DNA of 33,668 nt, taken from positions 1 to 33,668 of the forward strand of contig JAIMBH010000026.1 of the NCBI GenBank assembly GCA_023511485.1, given 5' to 3'. The stretch comes from Bacillota bacterium. GTDB taxonomy: Bacteria > Actinomycetota > Aquicultoria > Aquicultorales > Aquicultoraceae. Position 1 is the first letter of the stretch. Each line of letters opens with the position of its first letter. The position numbers and the translations under genes are program-made. The notes below the pieces were generated by a model. The model saw only the letters and a list, made by a program, of their open reading frames with translations, ran no database searches and was not told where the DNA came from. Below, in pieces: positions 1 through 8,867 of this stretch.

Positions 1-1121
1 TCTATGATCTCACCGATTTGTTTTGACTTCTCTCCAAGGGTCTGTATTTTGTTGGCACTGTCTAAGACAGTGTCTTTCATCGATTCCATGCCTGACAGGG
101 CTTCATCCACAGATTGCTTGCCTTTCTCTGCTGTGCCTAGACTCTCGGAAGCAACTCTTGCAACCGTCTGCGCGCTCTCAACTACATCGCCGACAGCCGT
201 GGAGAGTTGCTCTATCATACTATTGGCCTCTGCAACATCACGTGCCTGCTCCTGTGCACCCTTTGCCACCTGGCTTACTGCAGTCGCGATTTGATTAACC
301 AGCTGATTTATTTCTGTTGCAGAACTAACCTGCCTTTCAGAGCCATGGGAAAACTGACTGACAGACGCAACCACTTCTGAGTTCTTGTTAACGATAGCCT
401 CGGAGTTCAGCGTGACTTCAGTTAAAGTATCAAACAATCCTTTTGAGGCCTTTGATATCTTCTGGAAAGCGTATCTGGTCGGTTGTAAGACCCGGGTCTT
501 TATCATAAAAAATGTAAGGACCCCAAAAGCTAAGGACATAATAAGTGCCAACAAGTTCACCACGTTGGCTTTTCTTAAGGCTGAAGAAGTCTGCCCTAAA
601 AGGTCGGTCTCATATTCCTTAACGAGCCCATGGATTTTATCTGCATCGGCTGAGGCTTTGCTTACAGCTTTATCGAAATCCTCCACCCTTTGACGGGCAG
701 TTTTTTGATCAGCATAAACATCGAAAACGCTCTGTGCCTTTTGGTTGGCAATTGTCATATCCTCTTTCAAAAGCGCAATTACCGGCTTTGCGCCAGGCAA
801 ATCTACAGCATTTTCAAGATCTGCAATCTTTGTGTTGACTTGCTCTTGCAACTGCCTATATAACTGCACTTTTGTGGCATCACCGGTAACTACTAGGTCC
901 TTTACCGTCATCTGGCTCTGCCCAATTGCATGCTGCAGCCCGCCGGCAGCATCCGCCATATTTGTATACTTTCGATAAAACGCAGCGCCATGGCCAGCTC
1001 CCGAGCCAGTGCTTAGATTGCCTATACTTAGTATAATTACTGGCATGACCATAAGCCCAAGCATAGTCGCTATTTTTACCGTCAATGAGAGACGGCTTAA
1101 CATGGTAAAACCCCTATTCAA
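1..1121 (-). CDS. Methyl-accepting chemotaxis protein (N-terminal part, runs off window)
   Basis: Chemoreceptor that senses a ligand and controls CheA at the membrane. No stop is reached before the window edge, so the C-terminal tip is missing. The translation shows an N-terminal membrane helix (about residues 18-36, IATMLGLMVMPVIILSIG), a helical extracellular region, a second membrane helix (NLLALIMSLAFGVLTFFMI) and then a long coiled-coil signalling domain with typical phrases such as ATEINQLVNQIATAVSQVAK and ALSGMESMKDTV. I chose the TTG at 1121 over the ATG at 1103 because a GGAGG (1127-1131) lies 5-6 nt before the TTG but over 20 nt before the ATG; both are in frame. A HAMP domain is not obvious after the second helix. 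It diverges from the flagellar operon and has a sigma-28-like promoter, which fits a late chemotaxis gene. Confidence 0.93.
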   Translation of the reverse strand, partial: MNRGFTMLSRLSLTVKIATMLGLMVMPVIILSIGNLSTGSGAGHGAAFYRKYTNMADAAGGLQHAIGQSQMTVKDLVVTGDATKVQLYRQLQEQVNTKIADLENAVDLPGAKPVIALLKEDMTIANQKAQSVFDVYADQKTARQRVEDFDKAVSKASADADKIHGLVKEYETDLLGQTSSALRKANVVNLLALIMSLAFGVLTFFMIKTRVLQPTRYAFQKISKASKGLFDTLTEVTLNSEAIVNKNSEVVASVSQFSHGSERQVSSATEINQLVNQIATAVSQVAKGAQEQARDVAEANSMIEQLSTAVGDVVESAQTVARVASESLGTAEKGKQSVDEALSGMESMKDTVLDSANKIQTLGEKSKQIGEII

Positions 1122-1149
1122 CGTGACCTCCTATTAGAGATTACTAACC

Positions 1150-1176
1150 TTATCGTCAAATAATTAAAAGACTAAA
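1150..1176 (-). promoter_or_regulatory. Candidate sigma-28 promoter of the MCP gene
   Basis: On the minus strand TTTAGTCT (1169-1176), 11 nt, then GACGATAA (1150-1157). The flagellar sigma consensus is TAAAGTTT-N11-GCCGATAA, so the -10 matches 7/8, the -35 matches 5/8 and the spacing is exact. It lies about 29 nt upstream of the TTG start. fliA, which encodes the sigma factor, is in this window. Confidence 0.5.
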
Positions 1177-1598
1177 TACGGCTGATGAGAAAAACTGGCG
1201 GTATATTTGCACCCATTAACTACAGGCAAAGCTGATTTCAAGTTATCTTGAGCTTATACCTGCCACTTATACCTCCTGAAATGTTTCTGCCATTTATTGC
1301 TGGCTTGCCATGCAAATACGCTATTTTACTATTTAATCGACAGGTTTATGCTATTGGTTTAGTAGCTGATTAATGCAATAAAAGCTAGCTGGATGAAGCT
1401 CTGTTTTGCTTGCTTGGCAACGGCACGGTACTTGCATTAGCGAGGCAACTTTGGGATATTTATAAAAGTGGAAGTGCTGGTTTAGCAAATCATGACAGTC
1501 CCGGGAAAGGCCCGGTAAATGCACACCTAACAAGCGAATAGGTATTCAATCATACCGGTCAATCATAGCAAATAAAAAAACAGACAGGAAACATAACT
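1177..1598. other. Divergent intergenic region between the MCP gene and fliO
   Basis: About 420 nt without a convincing gene. I see short hairpins (TCAAG-TTAT-CTTGA near 1238; CCGGG-aaagg-CCCGG near 1502) and AT-rich stretches that may hold the promoter of the flagellar operon, but no clear -35/-10 pair and no match to a known riboswitch. A 60-codon minus-strand ORF here has no protein-like features. Confidence 0.4.
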
Positions 1599-2540
1599 AT
1601 GTACGCAGATAAAAACCGGAAGGGTCCTTTATATGTAATAAAAGCAACACTTCTTGCCCTGATATTTTGTGCTCTTTTTGCGGCACCAACCTTTGCAAAG
1701 CCAGCACAAGAACCCCCTTTAACAGGTATGGCCAACGTCCCTGTTGCGGCCGCACCGGCCATTGACGCTTCGTCCACTATAACTAGTGGTGCAGCAAACC
1801 TGGCGGTCGAGCAGATAAACCGGGGCAACCAGCGTGGCACTAACGATAATGCTCAGGATGCTCAGTCTGGCCGCAATAGCAGCAATAATTCAACAATAAA
1901 ACCCTCCTCTGAGCCTGATGGCAAGTTTCTGGTTGATGAATACGACGACCCGGGAAAGCCTAAGGAGAAGACTAGCTTCTTTATCCAGCTTATCTATACG
2001 ATATGGGATATCATAAAATACATCTTTTACCTTGCCCTCGTCCTTGGCATCGGTTTCCTTGCGGTCTATGGTATTAAGCTGTTTACAACCAAGTATAACG
2101 CGTTTGGTGGCGGTGACCTGGTCAATATTTTGGAGGTAAAATATATCGCCCCCGGGAAAGCAGTATGCCTGGTTGAGATAGCAGGCAAAGTGCTCGCCCT
2201 TGGATTGACGGGCAATAATATTAACCTCCTTAGCGAATTCACAGAGACAGATCATGTCGAGGAGCTTAGAAAGGCCGCTGCCAAAAAACCTGAGCCATTA
2301 CAACCCTTCCAGGGTATACTTGAGAGATTTTCGAAACGATTCTCAACCCCGGTCCAAGGGAAAACGGTTAAATCGGTAAAGAAGCGCCGTGGAAAAACAG
2401 CAAACAGTGCTGCAGATTGGAAAGATGACCTTTATTCAACCGGAGACAATATCAGGAAGTTGCTGGATGAGATAAAGGAGCAAGAGCAAAAAGCACGGGG
2501 GTCTGACTCATCATCCAACAGGGGTGAAGATAAACGGTGA
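1599..2540 (+). CDS. fliO: Flagellar biosynthesis protein FliO
   Basis: Membrane protein that assists assembly of the FliP ring of the flagellar type III export gate. The 313 residues include a signal-like N-terminus (about 14-35), a low-complexity Ala/Asn/Ser linker, one strong membrane helix (about 140-162, [20 protein letters not shown]) and the conserved FliO cytoplasmic part ([35 protein letters not shown], about 173-207). The C-terminal tail is basic and then acidic and longer than in most FliO proteins. The start is an ATG with a weak AGGAAA site. It is the first gene of the flagellar run and overlaps fliP by 4 nt (GTGA), so the two are probably coupled. FliO is poorly conserved; position before fliP supports the call. 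Confidence 0.87.
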   Translation: MYADKNRKGPLYVIKATLLALIFCALFAAPTFAKPAQEPPLTGMANVPVAAAPAIDASSTITSGAANLAVEQINRGNQRGTNDNAQDAQSGRNSSNNSTIKPSSEPDGKFLVDEYDDPGKPKEKTSFFIQLIYTIWDIIKYIFYLALVLGIGFLAVYGIKLFTTKYNAFGGGDLVNILEVKYIAPGKAVCLVEIAGKVLALGLTGNNINLLSEFTETDHVEELRKAAAKKPEPLQPFQGILERFSKRFSTPVQGKTVKSVKKRRGKTANSAADWKDDLYSTGDNIRKLLDEIKEQEQKARGSDSSSNRGEDKR

Positions 2541-3349
2541 TTAAAGCTTCACCTAAGCTTAAAAAGCGGCTAATTCGAATATGCATTATAGTCCTAATAC
2601 TCATGTTTTCTGTCATGAGCGGTATTGTCACTGCCGAGCCCGGTGCTGACGGCATCACTGGCAACGGAAATATCCCCCTGCCCAAAATTTCATTTGGAGT
2701 TGAGGCTGCCCAAGGGCCTCAAGATCTAGCCGTAAGCATACAGGTTCTCTTGCTGCTTACAATCCTTTCGCTAGCCCCTGCACTGCTAATCATGGTTACA
2801 TCTTTTACACGTATAGTGATCGTCCTTGCCTTTATTAGAAACGCACTTGGGACACAACAAATTCCGCCTACCCAGGTACTGGTCGGGTTGGCTTTATTTC
2901 TAACATTTTTTACAATGGCGCCTGTTTTCGGCCAGATAAACGATACTGCAATCAAACCTTATACGGCACGGCAAATTTCCTATCAGCAAGCGTACAATAA
3001 CGCATCCCAGCCCATACGGCAGTTTATGTTTAAGCAAACGCGAGAGAAAGACCTTTCGCTCTTTGTCCACCTTGCAAAAATTAAACGGCCAAGGACACAG
3101 GCAGATGTGCCCACATATGTGCTTATCCCTTCTTTTATAATAAGCGAACTAAGAGCGGCTTTTATAATTGGTTTTCTGATTTTTATACCGTTTTTGATTA
3201 TTGATATGGTGACCGCAAGCGTACTCATGTCTATGGGCATGCTTATGGTTCCACCCGTAATGATATCGCTGCCGCTTAAAATATTACTGTTTGTGCTGGT
3301 CGATGGCTGGCATTTGGTTACCAGAGCTTTGGTGATGGGATTTAACTAA
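2537..3349 (+). CDS. fliP: Flagellar export gate protein FliP
   Basis: Core pore component of the flagellar type III export gate, forming a FliP5-FliQ4-FliR1 assembly in the membrane. 270 residues, normal for the family: a cleavable signal-like N-terminus (about 8-34), a membrane helix ([20 protein letters not shown]), the hallmark region [20 protein letters not shown], an extracellular loop (about 130-190), and two C-terminal helices with the typical [20 protein letters not shown] and [20 protein letters not shown]. The start is a GTG overlapping the fliO stop. A 39-nt gap containing an AGCTAA-rich stretch separates it from fliQ. Confidence 0.98.
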   Translation: MIKASPKLKKRLIRICIIVLILMFSVMSGIVTAEPGADGITGNGNIPLPKISFGVEAAQGPQDLAVSIQVLLLLTILSLAPALLIMVTSFTRIVIVLAFIRNALGTQQIPPTQVLVGLALFLTFFTMAPVFGQINDTAIKPYTARQISYQQAYNNASQPIRQFMFKQTREKDLSLFVHLAKIKRPRTQADVPTYVLIPSFIISELRAAFIIGFLIFIPFLIIDMVTASVLMSMGMLMVPPVMISLPLKILLFVLVDGWHLVTRALVMGFN

Positions 3350-3388
3350 TAGCTAACTAAGACTGAAAGCTAATCAAAGGAGCGTAAA

Positions 3389-3658
3389 ATGACAGATTCA
3401 CTTGCCATGGAAATTGGAAAAAACGCGCTTGTGATAACTATGGAGATCGCGCTTCCTGTCCTGCTTTTTAGTTTAGTAGCCGGCCTCGTCATAAGCATAT
3501 TGCAGGCAGTTACACAAATCCAGGAATTTACATTGACCTTTATCCCAAAGGTTCTTGCAACCATGCTCGCCCTAGCTTTATTTGGGCCCTGGATGCTTCA
3601 CAAGGTTGTTGATTTCACGGCCAACCTATTGATTAACCTGCCAAGCTATCTCAAGTGA
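3389..3658 (+). CDS. fliQ: Flagellar export gate protein FliQ
   Basis: Small subunit of the export gate. 89 residues with two membrane helices (about 15-40 and 53-77) and the family phrase ISILQAVTQIQEFTLTFIPK between them. The ATG follows AAGGAGCG at a good distance. It lies between fliP and fliR as in most flagellar clusters. Confidence 0.97.
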   Translation: MTDSLAMEIGKNALVITMEIALPVLLFSLVAGLVISILQAVTQIQEFTLTFIPKVLATMLALALFGPWMLHKVVDFTANLLINLPSYLK

Positions 3659-3672
3659 GATAAGGAGATGTC

Positions 3673-4443
3673 GTGGATATATTGCCGTTCGACTCAAGGC
3701 AGCTATTGACTTTTCTGCTCATTCTAACCCGGGTTTCGGGCGTATTCTTCCTTGCGCCCGTCCTGGGGAGCCGCAATATTCCCCCGCAGGTAAAAATAGG
3801 CTTATCGTTAATGACATCAATTGCCCTCTTTCCCTTTGTCAAAAGCCCTGATCTAGCTACAACAATCAGTGGATTTGAGTATGCCATGCTATTGGCTAAA
3901 GAGTTTAGCGCAGGCGCTATAATAGGTTTTACTGCAACCATGGTATTCATGGGATTTTTGCTTGCGGGACAGATTTTAGATTTTCAGATGGGTTTTGGAA
4001 TGGTAAACGTTATCGACCCGCTCAGCAATATTTCTATCTCAATTATGGGCCAGTTCAAAAACCTTCTTGCAATTTTAGTTTTTCTTGCGATAAACGGGCA
4101 TCACTATTTGCTTACAGCGCTCGCAAAGAGTTTCGACTTAGTTCCCCTTACCGCTTTTTCGTTCTCGCCATCTCTGACAAACAACTTTATTGATATGGTT
4201 GTTGACATGTTTGTTATTGGACTTAAAATCGGAGGGCCCGCCATTGGAGTTCTTTTTATAACTGAATTAGCCTTAGGTATCGTGGCAAGAACAGTTCCGC
4301 AGATGAACGTGTTCATCGTGGGAATTCCGCTTAGGATCGGCATCGGATTAGCAACAGTAGTTGCTATGCTATCTTTCTACTTTGCATATATGCTAAGAGT
4401 TTTCGATCAAATGCCTAACCTGCTTATTAACTCGATCAGATAG
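3673..4443 (+). CDS. fliR: Flagellar export gate protein FliR
   Basis: Single-copy subunit that closes the FliP/FliQ pore and contacts FlhB. 256 residues, about six hydrophobic segments, and typical FliR phrases: LTRVSGVFFLAPVLGSRNIP near the N-terminus, GFTATMVFMGFLLAGQILDFQMGFGMVNVIDP in the middle, and RTVPQMNVFIVGIPLRIGIG near the C-terminus. The start is a GTG six nucleotides after AAGGAG. The intergenic gaps on both sides are only 14 nt, so it is co-transcribed with fliQ and flhB. Confidence 0.97.
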   Translation: MDILPFDSRQLLTFLLILTRVSGVFFLAPVLGSRNIPPQVKIGLSLMTSIALFPFVKSPDLATTISGFEYAMLLAKEFSAGAIIGFTATMVFMGFLLAGQILDFQMGFGMVNVIDPLSNISISIMGQFKNLLAILVFLAINGHHYLLTALAKSFDLVPLTAFSFSPSLTNNFIDMVVDMFVIGLKIGGPAIGVLFITELALGIVARTVPQMNVFIVGIPLRIGIGLATVVAMLSFYFAYMLRVFDQMPNLLINSIR

Positions 4444-4457
4444 GATTCGGTGAAGCG

Positions 4458-5522
4458 GTGGACAAGGACGGTAGAACCGAAAAGGCTACGCCTCGGCGAA
4501 GGTCCGAGGTTAGGAAAAAAGGACAGGTTGCCAGAAGCATGGAGGTTAACTCCGCCCTGATTATACTTGCCATTTTTTTAGCTCTTAGATCGTTTGGTCA
4601 GGGCATTTTTGAAGGCTTAAGCGACCTTATGCGTTTTTTTCTAACAAGCACAGCCACCTTTGATCTAAATGAGCAAGCAATCTTTTCACTGTTTTTAAAC
4701 CTCGCAATATTTTTCATAAGATTGATTCTACCCATATCTTTAGTCGTCCTGGCAGTAGGCATAGCCGCAAGCGTCGCTCAAATTGGGTTTAAAATTACAA
4801 CAAAGCCACTGGCACCAGACCTTAAAAAGCTCAACCCTGTATCAGGAGCCTCAAGGCTCTTCTCTCCTAAAGCTTTCGTGGAGCTTGCCAAGTCAACGAT
4901 TAAGATAGTCGTTGTCGGCTATATTTCCTACTTAATTATAAGAGATAACTACGGTGAGATAATCCGCACTATAGACATGGATATATGGGGGATGCTTGCT
5001 ACGCTTGGCTCGATAGCTTATGAGATCGGGATCAAAACGGGTATTGCGCTTCTGGTTATTGCCGCATTTGATTATGCCTACCAGAGATACACGTTCGAGA
5101 AAAATATTATGATGACGAAACAAGAGGTAAAAGAAGAATACAAGATGGCCGAGGGAGACCCACAGATTAAGTCAAGAATCAGGCGCAAGCAAATGGAGAT
5201 AAGCATGAGACGCATGATGCAGGAAGTACCAACCGCAGATGTCGTTATAACAAACCCGACCCAGCTCGCTATCGCAATAAAGTATGACGCCGGCACCATG
5301 AACGCCCCAAAAGTTGTCGCAAAAGGACAGCGGCTGATTGCAGAGCGGATAAAAAATATAGCCAAAGAGCACAACGTCCCTATAGTCGAGGATAAAATCC
5401 TAGCCCGGTCTCTATACAAATCCGTCGAAGTAGACCAGGAAATCCCACACCATCTTTACAAGGCAGTAGCAGAGATTCTTGCGTACGTTTATCAGATTAA
5501 TAAACGAGGGTCTAGAATTTAA
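4458..5522 (+). CDS. flhB: Flagellar export switch protein FlhB, with NPTQ at the cleavage site
   Basis: Export gate protein that switches the secreted substrate class after self-cleavage. 354 residues: the N-terminal motif KDGRTEKATPRRRSEVRKKG, four membrane helices (to about residue 210) and the cytoplasmic domain with the conserved linker MTKQEVKEEYKMAEGDPQIK. The usual autocleavage motif NPTH reads NPTQ here (residues 266-269; codons AAC CCG ACC CAG, 5253-5264). Asn and Pro, the cleaved pair, are kept; only His is replaced. Downstream, the residues around DKILARSLYKSVEVDQEIP are normal. GTG start. The next gene, flhA, is separated by 142 nt holding an inverted repeat. Confidence 0.97.
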   Translation: MDKDGRTEKATPRRRSEVRKKGQVARSMEVNSALIILAIFLALRSFGQGIFEGLSDLMRFFLTSTATFDLNEQAIFSLFLNLAIFFIRLILPISLVVLAVGIAASVAQIGFKITTKPLAPDLKKLNPVSGASRLFSPKAFVELAKSTIKIVVVGYISYLIIRDNYGEIIRTIDMDIWGMLATLGSIAYEIGIKTGIALLVIAAFDYAYQRYTFEKNIMMTKQEVKEEYKMAEGDPQIKSRIRRKQMEISMRRMMQEVPTADVVITNPTQLAIAIKYDAGTMNAPKVVAKGQRLIAERIKNIAKEHNVPIVEDKILARSLYKSVEVDQEIPHHLYKAVAEILAYVYQINKRGSRI

Positions 5523-5597
5523 GGAAGCTATTAGCCATTAGCTTAAAGCATAAGAAATTAAAAGCTGACTGCTTAGTGCTGATAGCTGATAGCATTT
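5523..5597. repeat. Imperfect intergenic inverted repeat (AGCTATTAGC-type)
   Basis: Arms 5523-5550 and 5570-5597 (28 nt each) are complementary at about 20 positions, the core being GCTATTAGCCATTAGC against GCTGATAGCTGATAGC. The arms are built from a short AGCTAT/AGCTGAT word. It begins directly after the flhB stop and could form an RNA stem-loop between flhB and flhA. Related elements lie at 26853-26914 and 29436-29487. Confidence 0.6.
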
Positions 5598-5664
5598 GAA
5601 GCGCAAATAATATAAAATATACTGAACAGAAATATGCAGTTGTGGAACTAGTGCTGGAACGGAT

Positions 5665-7740
5665 ATGGCTTCAGATCAAGCAGTAAACGCATCATTGATA
5701 GGGCAGGTCAATAGATACAGCGACGCGATACTTGCACTCATTATTGCGTTAATAATCGCATTGCTTTTAATACCGATACCCAGCGCGGTAATCGACTCAC
5801 TCCTAATATTTAACCTAATCCTTTCAGTCGTTGTTATATTTGTGGCCATGATAAACAACAACACACTTGAGTTTTCAATGTTCCCCACACTGCTGCTCAT
5901 TATGACGTTGTTCAGGCTGGGTCTTTACATCTCAACCACAAGGTCTATCTTATCAACCGGCACGGCCGGAAGCGTAGTAAATGCATTTGGTTCGATAATC
6001 ATTGGAGATAATTATGTCGTAGGCATAGTTATCTTCCTGATTCTAACTGCGGTTCAATTTATAGTCATCACCTCAGGTACTTCCCGTATCTCCGAAGTTG
6101 CCGCAAGGTTTACTCTCGATGCCATGCCTGGTAAACAGATGGCTATAGATGCCGACTTAAATGCCGGGCTCATTACAGAGGAAGAAGCAAAACGCCGACG
6201 GCGAAATGTCCAGCGAGAGGCAGATTTTTACGGCGCTATGGATGGCGCATCAAAGTTCATCAGGGGCGATGCAACAGCAAGCATCTTAATAGCCGCTGTT
6301 AACCTTATTGGAGGATTTATAGTAGGAGCAACCCAGCAAGGCATGGACCTTATGACATCGCTTCAGACTTTTGGGCGGATCGCAATAGGGGCGGGACTTG
6401 CTATCCAAGTGCCAACAATTCTTCTCTCCACCGCATCCGGTGTCATAGTGACCCGGGTCGCCTCAGAAAACGACCTTGGCCATGACCTGTCCAAGCAGTT
6501 ATTCAATCAGCCCCGTGCCCTTATGATTGCAGCAATTCTGATCATATTGTTTGGCTTTACCCCAGGGATACCTAAGCTTCCCTTCTTTATCGTCGGGGGC
6601 CTATCTGCAACGGCGTCTTATTACATAAGGCAAGCTGAAAAGCAATCTACTGCAGTTATGGAAGCTACGGAGGCCCAAGAAGAGAAACCCGGCGGAACTG
6701 AGTCTTTAGTCGATATGCTTCAGGTCGACCCAGTAGAGCTTGAAATCGGCTACAGCCTTATCCCCCTGGTTGACCCTGACCAGGGCGGGGAAATTCTTGA
6801 CCGAATCACGCTGATGAGAAGACAAATCGCGATGGAGCTAGGCTATGTGATACCGCCAATCCGCATAAGAGATAATATTCAGATCCCGGCAAACGAGTAC
6901 CGGGTTAAGATAAAGGGCGTCGAGGTCTCAAGATACGAAGTCATCGCAGATTATCTGCTTGCAATTGACTCCGGTATGACCACCGGCCGGTTAGCAGGCG
7001 AAGAAACTAAAGACCCGGCATTTGGCCTTCCCGCTTTCTGGATAATTCCGGAAGCCCGCGAGAGGGCGGAGGTTATGGGATATACCGTAGTTGATCCGAC
7101 ATCGGCTATCATCACCCACCTTTCAGAGCTGTCTAAAAAATATGCTCATGAACTAATAAGCCGCCAGGATGTACAGCAGCTTTTAGATAGCATCAAACAA
7201 AACTATCCGGTGGTAGTCGATGAACTTGTCCCAAGCATAATGACCATCGGCGAAATTCAACAGGTGCTGCAAAACCTCCTTGCCGAGCGTGTATCTATCC
7301 GAGATATGGTAACGATACTCGAGACGCTCGGAGACACGGCAAAGGTAACCAGAAACATGGAAATGTTAACCGAGTACGTGCGCCAGGCACTAGGCAGAAA
7401 CATCTGTCAGCAGCATCAGTCTAGCAACGGCAGGCTTGACGTAGTTGCAGTCGATCCATTGATTGAAAAAGAGATATCAGAGGCAATCGAGTACACAGAC
7501 CAAGGAATAACAATTTCGCTAGACCCATCAATAACACAAAGGATAATCGGAGATCTTGCAACGACCATTGAGCGGGCCTACGCCCAGGGCAGGAGCCCGG
7601 TGGTTATCTGCTCTGCAAACGTGAGACGTCCGCTTAGAAAAATACTTGAGAGAAAGCTGCCTAACGTTGCCGTTTTATCTTACAATGAGATTGCACCGGA
7701 GTTCGAACTACAATCTATCGGGATGGTGACCCTGGCGTGA
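5665..7740 (+). CDS. flhA: Flagellar export gate protein FlhA
   Basis: Nonameric export gate protein whose cytoplasmic ring docks chaperone-substrate complexes. 691 residues, the usual length. The N-terminal half has about eight membrane helices and the FHIPEP-family phrase MTLFRLGLYISTTRSIL; the linker-proximal loop carries DAMPGKQMAIDADLNAGLI and EADFYGAMDGASKFIRGDA. The C-terminal half (from about 350) is the soluble docking domain. The start ATG at 5665 has only a weak site (GGAA). The stop overlaps the flhF start by 4 nt, indicating coupling. Confidence 0.98.
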   Translation: MASDQAVNASLIGQVNRYSDAILALIIALIIALLLIPIPSAVIDSLLIFNLILSVVVIFVAMINNNTLEFSMFPTLLLIMTLFRLGLYISTTRSILSTGTAGSVVNAFGSIIIGDNYVVGIVIFLILTAVQFIVITSGTSRISEVAARFTLDAMPGKQMAIDADLNAGLITEEEAKRRRRNVQREADFYGAMDGASKFIRGDATASILIAAVNLIGGFIVGATQQGMDLMTSLQTFGRIAIGAGLAIQVPTILLSTASGVIVTRVASENDLGHDLSKQLFNQPRALMIAAILIILFGFTPGIPKLPFFIVGGLSATASYYIRQAEKQSTAVMEATEAQEEKPGGTESLVDMLQVDPVELEIGYSLIPLVDPDQGGEILDRITLMRRQIAMELGYVIPPIRIRDNIQIPANEYRVKIKGVEVSRYEVIADYLLAIDSGMTTGRLAGEETKDPAFGLPAFWIIPEARERAEVMGYTVVDPTSAIITHLSELSKKYAHELISRQDVQQLLDSIKQNYPVVVDELVPSIMTIGEIQQVLQNLLAERVSIRDMVTILETLGDTAKVTRNMEMLTEYVRQALGRNICQQHQSSNGRLDVVAVDPLIEKEISEAIEYTDQGITISLDPSITQRIIGDLATTIERAYAQGRSPVVICSANVRRPLRKILERKLPNVAVLSYNEIAPEFELQSIGMVTLA

Positions 7741-8867
7741 AAATAAAGCGTTATGAGGCTTCTAGCATGGAAGAAGCGATATCTAAAGTAAAATACGATC
7801 TGGGTCCCGAGGCGATTATATTGCATACCAGACGTCTGCAGAGACCCTGGCCGTTGCGAATATTTAAGAATAGCTCCGTCGAAATAACGGCTGCGCTGGA
7901 TGTTAACCTGGCAGATCAAAAGGAGAACGCCAGCAAGAATGGAGCATCAAGAAATGGTGCCAGTGAGGCAATCGACGCAAGGTTCGATCAGATACAGCTA
8001 GAAGTGGAAGAAATCAAGTCGATAGTCAAAACTATTGCAAGTCAGCTTACCGATCCACTCTTTCAGGAAGTGCCCGCGTGCTTCCTTGATCTCTATGAAA
8101 AAATGCTCCAGTCAAAGGTCGAGGATGACATTGCAAAGAAACTTATGAAATCCGTCCAGGAGCAGCTAACCACTTCACAGCTTGCCACGCCAGAGATACT
8201 TCATGAGAAACTTCGAAGCGAGATGGCAAAAATGATACCCGTAAGCCCTCCCCTCTCCCTAGATTACGGGCAAAAAAAAGTAATTGCCCTGATTGGGCCG
8301 ACCGGAGCCGGTAAAACAACAACGATCGCTAAGCTGGCTGCAAGATATTGCCTATATGAGGGTAAAAAAGCGGTATTTCTCACCGCAGACACGTACAGAA
8401 TCGCTGCAGTTGAGCAGCTTAAGACCTACGCGGAAATCATCGGTGCGCCGATCGAGATCGTATTTAACAGTCAAGACGCAAGAGAAGCAATGGAGCGTCA
8501 TGAAGATAAAGACCTGGTATTTATTGACACCGCGGGAAGAAGTCCGCTCAATGAGACGCAGATGAATGAGCTCGCGGTTTTAATGAATATCTGCGAACCA
8601 AATGAAATACATTTGGTCTTAAGTGTAACAACCAAGATGTCCGACCAGATGAATGCAATTAAACGATTCTCGGTTGTACCGATAAATAAAATTATATTTA
8701 CAAAACTGGACGAGACAAACACACCTGGAACAATGCTAAACATAGTAAACAAAGTAAAATTGCCCATCTCATATCTTACGGTAGGTCAAAATGTGCCGGA
8801 AGATATAAAGGTGGCCGAATCACAGAAACTAGCCAATCTCATATTAGGGGTGCCGTTAGATGAATGA
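7737..8867 (+). CDS. flhF: SRP-type GTPase FlhF
   Basis: Signal-recognition-particle-family GTPase that sets flagellar position and number together with FlhG. 376 residues: a basic N-terminal B domain (MKIKRYEASSMEEAISKVK), a linker with a short KNGASRNGAS repeat, an N domain, and the NG GTPase with P-loop GPTGAGKTTTIAKL (187-200), DTYRIAAVEQLKTYA, DTAGR (about 262) and TKLDETNTPG. GTG start overlapping flhA. Its stop overlaps the flhG start by 8 nt. Confidence 0.97.
   Translation: MKIKRYEASSMEEAISKVKYDLGPEAIILHTRRLQRPWPLRIFKNSSVEITAALDVNLADQKENASKNGASRNGASEAIDARFDQIQLEVEEIKSIVKTIASQLTDPLFQEVPACFLDLYEKMLQSKVEDDIAKKLMKSVQEQLTTSQLATPEILHEKLRSEMAKMIPVSPPLSLDYGQKKVIALIGPTGAGKTTTIAKLAARYCLYEGKKAVFLTADTYRIAAVEQLKTYAEIIGAPIEIVFNSQDAREAMERHEDKDLVFIDTAGRSPLNETQMNELAVLMNICEPNEIHLVLSVTTKMSDQMNAIKRFSVVPINKIIFTKLDETNTPGTMLNIVNKVKLPISYLTVGQNVPEDIKVAESQKLANLILGVPLDE

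Noticed and set aside
1351-1533. 60-codon minus-strand ORF in the MCP-fliO gap
   Set aside because: No ribosome site, no domain-like pattern, biased amino acid use; looks like chance.
1190-1598. Possible c-di-GMP riboswitch before the flagellar operon
   Set aside because: I looked for the conserved GEMM-I core on both strands and did not find it.
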